In this document: in pieces, positions 42,301-54,300 of the stretch | Position numbering within the stretch: the stretch's first letter is position 1 | Layout of the letters: every line of letters starts with the position of its first letter | DNA from: Phallusia fumigata | Taxonomy: Eukaryota > Chordata > Ascidiacea > Phlebobranchia > Ascidiidae | Reading direction: 5' to 3' | Length of the DNA: 64,000 nt | NCBI GenBank assembly: GCA_008931825.1 | Contig: QXVZ01023849.1 | Coordinates: forward strand, 1 to 64,000 | The notes under the pieces: generated by a model | Told to the model about the DNA's origin: nothing | The model's database searches: none | The model's input: the letters and a program-made list of their open reading frames with translations, nothing else | Program-made: the position numbers and the translations under genes

Positions 42301-45300
42301 ACCGCTAGCCCCCAAAAGGGTGAAATATTTCCTTGCAGTATGTCTATGCACTTTGGCATCAAATGTTTGGTGGATTTGGATGAAACTTTTACTGTTGGTA
42401 GATATGGTCATGGAGTTGTGTCATTAGTGTTGTTTGACCCGATAGCCCCAGTGGTTACCCCGCTAGCCCCCCAAAATGGGGCAAATAGTTAAACGATCTC
42501 TGAATTGGATGAAATTTGGACAGTTTGTATAACATGTCATTGTGGTGCAATATTTGATGTTTTTTATTTATAGCCCCTGCAGTTACCCCGACAGCCCCCT
42601 AAAATGGGACAAATAGTTAAACAATGTCCGAATTGGATGAAATTTGGACAGTTTGTGTAACATGTCATTGTGGTGCAATAATTAATTTTTTTACCCTAGT
42701 GCCCCAGCAGTTACCCCACTAGCCCCCTAAAATGTGTAATATTATTAAACAATGTCCAAACTTGATGTAACTTGGACAGTTTGTAGAACATGTCTTTGTG
42801 GTGCACTGATTGCTTTGTTTATATCTATAGCCTGGACATGTTTTCTGAAAAACGCAATATGTAGAACTTTGCATGTGTGGGGACCCATGCGTTTCTGCCA
42901 GCAGAAACAATTATGTCATAAATAGCGTAGGTAACTCTAAGACCCAATGTAATATAATGTATGGAATATATCATCTTTTAATGTCAGGTAATAGTGTATG
43001 TAGAATGTCTATATATGGTAAGTCACCCTTCTAGTTGTTATACAAATACAGTGTAGTGAAGGTTTACAAACTGTAAGTGGCATAACATTACCTCTACTAC
43101 CATGTGGTGCAAAGTTTTTATGGTTCCCCTTCCCTGAAGTGGACGCATATTGATTTCACCCTGTTTATTTTTTTTCCACGTGCATCTTGTCCATGCACTT
43201 TTGGCATGAAATGTTTTATAGATTTGGATGATGCTTTCACAACTGGTAGATATGGCAATGTCAGTGTGTTATCCGTTTTGCTTGACCCCATAGCCCCAAG
43301 TATTACAACACTAGACCCCAAAATGATGAAATATTCCCCGCACATTGTCTACGCACTTTTGGGGTGAAATGTTTGGTGGGTTTGGTTGAAACTTTTATAG
43401 CAGGAAGATATGGTCATGGTGATGTGTCATTAGTTTTGGTTAACCCCATAGACCCAGTGGTTACCCCACTAGCTCCTAAAATGGGTCAAATTATTAAACA
43501 ATGTTACAATTGGATGAAATTTACACAGTTTGTAGAACATGCTATAGTGGTGCATTCAATTAATAATTTGATACCATAGCCCCAGTGGTGTATCGATTAC
43601 TTTGTTTCACCCCATAACCCCATCAGTTACTCTGATAAGCCCCTAAAATGGGTCAAATTATCAAACAAAGTCCGAATTAGATGAAATTTACACAGTTTGT
43701 AGTACATGTCATTTTGGTGCATCGATTTCTTTGTTTGACCCCATAACCTCATCAGTTACCCTACTAGCCCCATAAAATGGGTCAAATTATTAAACCATGT
43801 CCGAATCGGATGAAATTTGGACAGTTTGGAGAACATGCCATAATAGTACAATTCTGTGTTTACCCCTGAAGCCCCCCAAAAGTGCCCACCCACATGCTAA
43901 GTTTATAAGGGTTGTAGATTGAATAAATCTTATTTAAAATATCTTCTACTATTTTGACATGTGTGTAGATTGACATAATCATCTACTTTGCATGTGTGAG
44001 GACCCATGCGTTTCTGCCTGCAGAAACAATCATGCCTATAAAATATTAACTAACTATGGGACCCAATGTAAAATAATGGAGTGAATATATATCCTTTATA
44101 AATTGAGTGATAGTGTATATGGAATGGCAATATGGGGAAAGCCACCCTTCTAGTTTTAGTTTCATTATGCTAAACTATGCCTTATTAGTCAGTAACAGAA
44201 TTTCTAATATTAGACTAAAGCTTCTAATATTAAACCGGGTCTTTCTTGGGACAAATACTAAGCAAAATATTTCTTGTGCTAATAATAATTAGGTTTCACA
44301 TGCTGGCCTTACAATATGTTCAGGGTTTATTTACTCGCAAAAAAGGTTAGTAGGTAGGCTAATGCATATATGCCACTAGTTACTGGTCCTTCCATTAAGG
44401 GAACACATATTGTTTTTACTCTGTTTTTTTTACTTCCTTTTTTCTGTCTAACGCGAGTTTGTTCCAATGTTTTGTTCAAGAAAGAGTCATGCAAATTTCT
44501 TTAAATTTTCACACATAATAGATGGGTATCTGATGTTATGCACTGATAACTGTTTATCCCAGTTCACTTTCGATCCACTCACAGGCCCCCAAAACATGAA
44601 ATTCATATTTAACAAAGTAAGTCACCAAGAAGTTTTCTATTTGTCTTAATTGTGCTCAAAACCTAATATCCACTGATTACCCTTGCCTGGCATGTTTCCA
44701 ATTATTGCCCACGGAAATTGCCCAAATTAATCTTGTGTTTAAATATTCACATTGTTTCATGTGTTGTATTCTTTGGAAAAATATTGAAAACAAATTGTGC
44801 ATTTCGGTAATTATTGGTTAGTGTGATATTCAGAAATTGCATGTGTGTTGGGACCCATATGTTTACGCTAACAGAAACAATCATGTATAAAATACCAAGG
44901 GAATTAAAGACCCAATGTAATGCAGGTATTGAATATATATCCAATAAAAAGCAAATGGTACATGTGGAAAACATTATTTTAGGGGTGGTAGTGTATGTGG
45001 AATGAAAATATGGAGAACACCACCTCACTAGTTCTTTATGTTTTCTATCTTCTTTCCTTTTAGATTATTTCTACACCTTTAGCAGTTATTATCACGGGGG
45101 GAACTTTTCGTTCTGTTTCTCAAGCTTCTGAACTTGTTTTGGATGCAAGCTCGTCTTTTGACCCTGATCTAGCAGCAACACAACAAACCGCTATAATGTA
45201 TAATTGGACTTGTTCAGCCACTGGCACTTTTTCTGAATCAAGTGATGGGATGATTGTACCAAAGGTATCAAACAACAAATTTATGATTTCTTCACCTTGC

Positions 45301-48300
45301 AAATAATTTTTGCAACTTGCTTTTGGTTGTTTTTACTTAGAAAGGGTAAAAACGCTTTTTGTAGAGTATCATCTGTAACTGAAAAACTTCAGAAAGATGT
45401 ATTTTAACAACAATTATGATAACTCATAGTCCTTGTTTTTACATTGAACAATGCATGGATTGTTATTTTCTAAAAAGATATAATGATGTCAAAATTGTTT
45501 TCTGTCAAAGTTTTGCACTTAAAACCATTTTTTAATATTCTCTAACCCTTGGTAATGTTTTGTTCTGTTTAAATCACAATGTAGGGAGAAGATAACTGTT
45601 TCGAATTGAGGCATGGTGAAACTATAAAGTTTGATAGCATGAACTTTATTCCTGGTCTGGAGTACAACTTTACTGTTGTAGCTTATAAAGATGGAAAGTT
45701 ACCCATATCGACTTGGCAAAGTGTAAGTAAATATATATTGGTTTCGTCTTTATTTTGACTACAAATAAAGCATGTTACTACAAACGGTACAACAATTGTA
45801 TAGCCTCAGTTACCAATATTGATGTTGACTAAGCAATTCAAATTAAATTTTACCAAAAACTGCTAAAACTTATTGAAAGATATAGTTACTACCAGTGTTT
45901 CATACTGGAACGAAATAAATAAATTTTGCTCCAATTACCGGAACGAAATAACGAAATAAAAAAAATCAAAATACCGGAACGGAACGAAATACCGCTATTT
46001 TTTATTCCGGTATTTCGGTCTTGACATATAACCCGAAAGAGTTCCTAGAAATTTCGTGTTTGATACCTAACATTATCCTTGTGTTTATTTTATCCCAAAT
46101 GCTCCGATAATGTTTGTCAGGAGTGGAGGAGTCATCTATTTGATCATAATTGTTACGTGTTATGTGACGTAATAACCACCAAACAACAACCTTTTGTGTT
46201 TCAACTTGCTTACTTTGTTCGGTTAAGAGCTTGTTTACACTGCAGTTAATTAGATTTGACAAGAAACACAGACCGAAATACCGAAAAAATACCGTTATAA
46301 TTTTGTTTCGGTCAGACCGGAACGAAATGAAAATATCGGTACCGGAACGAAATACCGAAATAAATAAATTGCCCAGATCGAATAACGTTATTTCTTTTCG
46401 TTCCGTTCCAGTATGAAACACTGGTTACTACATAGTGTTCGTGCAGTAAATGTTAACCCTAAATAAAAATATTATGATGCAATTGCCAGATATCTATTTG
46501 CATTATATAATTACACCTAGAAACAGATTAAGCAGGCATTGGTTCTAGGTATTTGCCTTATAGGTAGCAAAACCTCTGAATCATGTTGATTAAATTAGTT
46601 CGAACCTCACACAGATTAGATTTTTTTGCCTTGCTTTAAAAAATCCTGGGTGGCACCCTGTTTAGATAACTCAATGCAATTTTTTGTATGTGACCTGGAT
46701 AGACATAGAAGCTATTGCTTCCGTAACTACAAAGACGGCATAACTTACTGTTACAAAAGCTTGGTTATTATAAGTCTCCTTCCATAAATTTCCTATAATT
46801 TGCACACATAATATATGGGTAGCTAAAGTTGTGTTCTGCATCTTTTGCCCCTGGTTGACTCATCTACAGCCCCCTGCACCTAAAAAAATCAAAAAAACAG
46901 CACACATTTACTTGTGCAACAATTAGATTTTTGTTGAAAGCAGGGGTTTTCAACCTTTTTGGTACTGTGACCAACAAAAATGATTCTACCGAATCAGCAA
47001 CCCCTTTCAACATAATNTGGCAGTTAACTAGCCTTTTCAAGTTTGTAGGTTGGGTCATAGTTACTTATATTATTAGTTCTGTGATTCATTTTCTGTTTTT
47101 GAAAAAGTAAAGAAAAAATATCTGCTTCTGTCAGGGGCGGATCTAGAAAAATATGAGGGGGGTGTTTATGCATAGGTGCCTAATTGCAAAAATCGGCGGG
47201 GAGACAGAACTTATTTACGACATACAGTAAAAAAACGTAACGTCGTCAGTCGCAATGCTTTGCCCCAGGTTGTGATGTACAGCAATTTTACTTTTTATTG
47301 TCACGTAAAAAAGCGCATTATGACGTAACAAAGCGCGCCAATCGTTGCCGTTACGATCCCAGGCCATCTATATGCAGTCGCACAGTTTTTGTCACACGAG
47401 ACAAATAAACATTTGTAGCTGCTCAACAAATGTTAAACAATTTAACTTTAAATCCAAAGGATAAAATTGCTAGCAAAACTGACTGACCTTCTTTTAACCT
47501 ACGTGAAGTACCAACGAAAATCGCAATGTAAACGCTCAAAAAACAGATGCCTCTTGTTAACGTTAGTCGTCGACAAACAGCTTCAATCTCATTTAAACCC
47601 GTTAATAATGAGTTAATTCGCGCTAAAGGCACAACATTTTATTCAAAAACAATCAACTTTGTGTTTCAGCACACTAAGAGGTAACAATGTGACCTCAACC
47701 GTACTTGCAGTGTTGCAGTCCCACAAGGGAATTTCATTCCAAAAGTTGTCTACCTGCCTGGCTTAGTTGCGGGTATCAGGCAAATACGGTGGCCCACAAG
47801 TACAATTCAACAATTTTTTTGCAAACATTTTTTTTCGATGCAAACATTTTGTTTTGAAGGCAAACATTTTTTTTTCAGTGCAACAATTTTTTTTTGCAGA
47901 CAATTTTTTTTTAGTACGAACATTTTTTTTCAGTTCAACAATTTTTTTGCAGACAATTCTTTTGTGCCTTATACGGCGTATCAAAAATGGGAAATTACTA
48001 TTTTCTTCTTGCGCAATTCTGTACTTGGTAGCTGTCAGCATCAGCGCCGGCCCAAGTAACATATTTAAACGATGTACTAAGCGCAAGCATCAAAACTTAG
48101 AATTTTTGCACCTAGAAATGGGCGATACTCGCTTAACCGATTTGTACTTCACAAAACTATAAATCGTTTCGGTTTTCACTCTTCAAAAAGTCCATTGGCG
48201 TTAATGACAGATAAAAAAGGGCGGAAGGACTCGACGATAACGTTTTCATTCTTTTTTTTTAACGAACATTTCTTATTTGTTTGCTACCGCCGAATTTATC

Positions 48301-51300
48301 CTCAAATATAGGCGGCACCTCGGCCTTCCTGTAAGTGGGTGCCAGTGTGTCCATGTCTTGAATGTCAGTTGCTATTTCGCCACCTTAGTGCAGGTGCGTT
48401 TGACTTGATTGGCGCTTTTGAACATCCAGAATAACAAAAACATTCCAGATAATGCCATTGTCGACGAATTCCATTGAAAATTGTAATTAAAAACCCAATT
48501 CAAATTCGCGTTGTTTTCAACATAGTTTCTTTCTANTAAATGGAAATCTTTACTTTTAAATTTGTAAAACTGATTTTTAAACCGATCATGTTCTAAAAAC
48601 ATCACTGCTATTCAGAAATTGCATGTGTGTGGGGACCCATATGTTTATGCTAGCAGAAACAATCATGTTATAAAGTGCCAAGGAAATTAGGGACCCAATG
48701 TAATGTGGGTATTGAAAATATATCCAATGTAACAAAGAAAATGGTATATGTGGAGAACATCGTTTTGAGGTGGTAGTGTATGTGGAATGAAAGGATGGAG
48801 AACGCCACCTCTCTAGTTTTTTATAATTTCCAAACAATAACTACACCTTCACAAAGTGTAAATAAACAAAACATGCTAAACACTGAAGAGTTCTGGTCTA
48901 CAAATTATGTTAAGGCTCAACATGATAACCTTGAAATCACACTGCCAAGGCTCTCTCTCCAGCTTGTAGTTAGTTTTACACAAACATTTACACCAAAGGG
49001 GAGTGCTGCTACCAGTGTTTCTCTAATACAATTAACATGAGAGATTACAAGAGAGTCAAGGTGAAAAAGCAGTCATGTTCAACTAACAAATGCGGCTGGT
49101 ATTCACTTCGAAATGCAAGGCAATACCTGTTTGACCTAGTTAAATGGTCTCCAAAGGGTGATCTGCTATAGTACCACATGCTCTGTGATGCAACTGTGCA
49201 CTGTGCCAATTTGGATTGTTCATTGATTATTTGAAGAACCACAGTTATGTGATGGTGCCTTTGATTACCCTTCCCATATTTGGTGTATACATACCTTTGT
49301 TTCATCAAGTTGCTAACATTTAATTCCAAAAATAAATAAGGTGGCTGGTGCTGCATTATGGAGACCAGCTTGTCTGTACTTGGCATCGTTGTCAACAGGG
49401 CACACTGAAGATCTGTCTTAACTGCTAATTTGTTCCTCAATAACTGGCCGTATCAGATTTAAGGAATTTGTAAAAGATTGTTACGTTACAAAGGGGAAGA
49501 AAATAATCTCTCCAATTGCTTTTAATCAGTGTGATAGCTTTTAAAAATGTCTTTGCAAAAATGCACCCGTTGCTTGCGACCCCAACACATAAAATAGAAA
49601 ATAGTGGAAAAATATCACTTAAGGGGATGCAGTGTATATACAGTAGCAAAATAGAGAATGCCACCTGAGTTGAGTTGAGTTTATTTCACTTGGTGAAAGA
49701 AAAATAGTGACACAATAGCACTAAATCAATCACCAGGCCGGAAATAGCCGGCAACGTTAAAACGTTATGAAGCGCCAAAGAGTGGAGGGCACAATTGGTG
49801 GATCAAGGTCGAACGTGCTGCAGCTACACTGTGATTATAAGGCATTATGTGACGGGGCTCACAAGAGAGTGAGTTTGGCGCAATATGAGAAGCACGACTG
49901 GGGGGTGACGTCTAGTGTTGGTTGTTTTGTAACTAGTTTTGTACACTCCAGTGATTTAGCAGCTCTTTTGCTTTGCCAGATTACCTTTGAGCAAAGCATC
50001 ATTCCAACCGTCACAGTATCTTGTGTTTCATGCCAACATCAATTCTCCTTACAAACAAGTTCAGCTCACCATCTTATTCTGTTGGGATCATGTGATTCAT
50101 GTGAAGGAAAAGACCAGGTATAGATTTTTAAGTATACATTTTTCCTTTATTTGTATTTCGAAATTTTTACATTTAGATGACCTATGCATGGGAAGCATAT
50201 TGTAGAAACAGCAGTGGAAACAGTTTGACACCTTTTCCTTTGAATACTGTCACAACAACCACAGGCTCAACAGGAAAATATTTAGTTGTTCGAGTTGGTG
50301 CTATGAAATCATGTTATGAGTATGAATTTAAGCTAAATGTAAGTTTGAATGCTAAGTTAATTTCTTTGTAAAAAAATCAACAGCTTTTAAATAATTGTTA
50401 AAGAATTATTTTTTAAAGCCTACAATGCATTTTTGCAGATAATGGTCAATGGCGTTAAGGGATTTTCCAAGCTTGTTTTGTTTGCGAACAAACCGCCAGT
50501 TAATGGAATTTGCACAATGAATTTTGATGGTGAATATATATATGTTCTAGAGACACTTGTAAGGTAAGCATAAAAAGGTGTCAGCTGAGATTGATAACTG
50601 GCTATTGAATATGACGTAGGTTTCAGTGCTCTGGTTGGGAGGACGAGGATATATCGCAATTGGTTTACACTATTTTAGCAATTCGATACAATGGTGGTGC
50701 CAAGGTGGATGAATTTATAATTTATCGTGGAACAGCATCAGAATATGAGGTGAAAATTGCTTGTCCTCTTTCCTGATATTTTTGTGTATTACTACCTAAG
50801 ATCAACTCCGTAGAGCAGTTTTGGTCAACATGTCAATCGCAATCGGCTGGTATCAACTGGTTGATCGCGTCTGAGTTTGTGTTGTCTTTACAGGATTTAC
50901 CAATGGTATTTTTCAATCAATATTGTTGTTAGGCAGGGGTGTCCAAACTTTTTGTAATGAGAGTCGATTTTAATCAGATAAGGACACCCGTGTGCCAGTT
51001 TTATTTTTTCCAAAGTTGTTAACCATAAATCTACTGGGCTAATACACATCGATCTTGTCAGCTTATGGGATTTGTGTTGCATCAGTACCATGTACTTTCT
51101 TTCTTGACAGTAAATAAAGTTGCATGGAAAACTTTTGTGTAAAGTGAAATGTCACTTTAACGCAAAAGCTTGACCCAAACTTTGTCAGGTCACACAATTT
51201 AAAACCACAGTCGTGGGCCACATAAAATGTCTCTGCAGGCTGCATTTGGCCCATGGGTCGACGGCTTGGTTACAGATCTGCTTTTCTACCTCCTTCATGG

Positions 51301-54300
51301 GCTCACTACATGCATGATTCAACTTTTTAACTTGCATTATGACAATGGTAATGAGACTTTATTGCAATTGTCCATTATTAATTATGGGTCCCCTTCCATG
51401 AAGGGGACACGTATTGATTTTACTCTGTTTTTTTTTCCTTTTTTTCTGTCTAACGCGAGTTTGTTCCCACGTTTTGGTCATGAAGGAGCTGTTCAAATTT
51501 CTTTAAATTTTCACACATGATAGATGTCTATCTGAAGTTGTGCACTGTCAACTTTTTACCCCAATTCACCCATCAGTTCATCCACAGGCCCCCAAAATGT
51601 AAATTTTTAAAATGGCAATATTTAACAAAGTAAGTTACCTAGAAGTTTTCTGTTTTGATAGCTGGTACAATGCAATGTATTGTAATGTATTTTGTGACTT
51701 TTGTTTCGATTCACCCATTTTTTACCTTTTTAACCCCCCAAATTCTGTTTTTTTCTTACACGAGGTTGTTCCCATGTTTTGGTCAAGATAGTGTAGTTCA
51801 AATTTCTTCAAATTTCACATGTGATAGATGGGTATCTGAAGTTGTGCACTGTCAACTTTTTACCCCAGTTCACCCATAGGTTCACCCACAGGCCCCCAAA
51901 ACGTAAATTTTTAAAACAGCTAGATTAAACACAGTAAGTCACCTAGAAGTTTCCTATTTTGACAGTTGATACAATGCAAAGTATTTTAAAGTATTTTGTG
52001 ACTTTAATGTGGATTCACCCATTGTGTATCTTTTTAACCCCAAATATTCAGTTTTTTGTTTACATGCCCTTTACTTCAGATATACTAGTCCAAATGTATT
52101 GAAATTTAGGGCGTAGATATGTAGGGTGCTTCTTATAGGTTGTTTAAAATTTTAGCCTGATCGGTCGAGTATTTACCCTTGCAGTCGCAAATACATGTAT
52201 AACAGCTGGCGGTTTTGCCCCAAATGCAAAACGATGTGACACGAGGGATTGATTGGCGATTTTACGACTCAAGCGGCGCAACGCTCATTAGTTGGTCACT
52301 GCTGCTACTTCCTGTATAAACGGGCGTTTATAGGGCGCGGACGAAGCTCAGCTGTTTATATTACATCACTGGTTTAGGTGATTGCCTAGCGTAAACCGAA
52401 ATGCGTCTGGTAAATAACGTTGTAAAGGTGATACATTACAGTAACTTTGCTTTCATTTACAGTTCTACTCTATTGTACAAAAACATGTAAGCGCACAGTT
52501 AGTTGGTCAAGAAGCGTAATGTTGTTGTTGTTGAATTTATAGTACATTACTGAAGCCGCGCTGAAGAGATTCGTTAAGAGTTTGTTGCGGCTCAGCTAAA
52601 GGTCACTTTAGGTCAAACTATCCACCAGTGGAGCTGTGGGGTTTAAATTGTGCTGTTTACAGTGAGATTGTAACTGGCATAATGTAAGAAAATGATTTGG
52701 TTAGAATATATGTTGAAATCTTTACTTTTTGTTTTCCCACCGATTTTTAAACTAGTCTCATCCTAAAACATCGCTACTATTCAGAAACTTCATGTGTGTG
52801 GGGACCCATATGTTTATGCTAGCAGAAACAATCATGTTATAAAATGCCAAGGGAATTTGGGACCCAATGTTATGCAGACACCGAATATATATCCAACATA
52901 ATGAAGGAAATGGTACATGTGGAAAACATCAATTTGGGGTGGTAGTGTATGTGGAATGAAAATATGGAGAACGTCACCTCTCTAGTTTTATTGTCAATCC
53001 CATGTGTTAAACCCCTGCCATTAAGTATACCTTTGGTTCTCAACTGGCAGTATGTACGGCTCTGCAAATTTTTTTCTTGTTAGGCCTATCTTTTGGAGCT
53101 GGAGTAGCCCAGGATTAAGGCTGTAAGCTGGCAAGCCTGGCACATGTCCTGTGAATTTAACATCTACTATGTTGTATCAATAGTGGTGTGGTTGTGATGT
53201 TACAAGTGTAATGAAATCCATCATCATACTGTTTTGAACTCCCACCCAATTTTTTTTAGAAAATTTTATGTTTTTGTTTGTTTGAGAGTCCTGTTTGTAA
53301 TTGAAAAAACAGATTTGTCAGTAAATTTTATCATATTTTTAAGTGGTGCAGAGAAACATACTCCTTGATTCTTTTTGCAGTGAAATTCCAGTCATTTAAA
53401 TTAAACTCAGCTCAACATTTACAGTATTTTGTAATTTGGTATTATCAAGTGCATTATATCACTAAACTTTCTAAAATGCGTAAAACCAGATAGTATACAG
53501 AAAGCATAGATCAGGGACTAAAATTAATTAACAATCATGACGTGTTTTATGGTAAGCAGTTCTCAGCAGTGAAACAATGAAAGGTTATTCATCCCTTAAA
53601 AAACTGAAACAAAAGATGTTCTTCCAAAGACAGGAGTTGTCTTTAAAACTTCAGAAATTTGATGTTGATTGGTGCCATTGACAGTACAATATTGCTGGTG
53701 AAGGCTTGTACATAATGAAACTATTGTTGCAAGTTCTGTCAGGTGTGTGGAAAGCCCCGACTCATGCTGTTGTACACATGTGTGTTGTCACAATACTTGC
53801 CATTGTGGTGTACATCTGTCACCTTGCATATTTGTAAAAACTCAGCACCTATGAAGCCACCCTTTAGTTTACAAATGTGCTCTCACTAGCAGAAATACAT
53901 TGCATCTAAAAAGTATGCTTAGCAATTATGTTTTTACAATGATACACTATGATAATGTACAAAGTCATTCTCCAAATTTAAAGTTACATCATATTATTTG
54001 TAGAATGTCTAAATTTTGCCTCATGTGTACATGTAATTTCTTTTGGGCCATAGTTAAAAGTTTCTGTTTTTCAGGCCTACCTTCCACTGGGTTTTAGAGA
54101 CAATAACTATGATATGACATTGCAAATAGTTGTGGAAGATGAACTTGGAACATTTAGTGTTGGATTAAGCCGGTACGCCTGTTTTTACTTTTACCCTACA
54201 GGAAGGCTTGAATACAATAAAAAATAAATACAACAACCTAATATATAGGGGTCCTCTTTCCTGACGGGGACGCATATTGCTCTCTTTTGTTTTGTTTTTT

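Noticed and set aside
46002-46421. 139-codon minus-strand frame as a gene
   Set aside because: It lies within a hAT-type MITE and is made of the element's repeated motif.
47763-48162. Overlapping frames of 107 and 131 codons
   Set aside because: They come from a T-rich tandem array; composition is low-complexity (Lys/Asn or Phe runs).
48780-49040. Open frame between exons 39 and 40 as an extra exon
   Set aside because: Exons 39 and 40 join directly in phase 0 and continue the REJ pattern. The frame starts inside a family B tail and shows no REJ-like residues.
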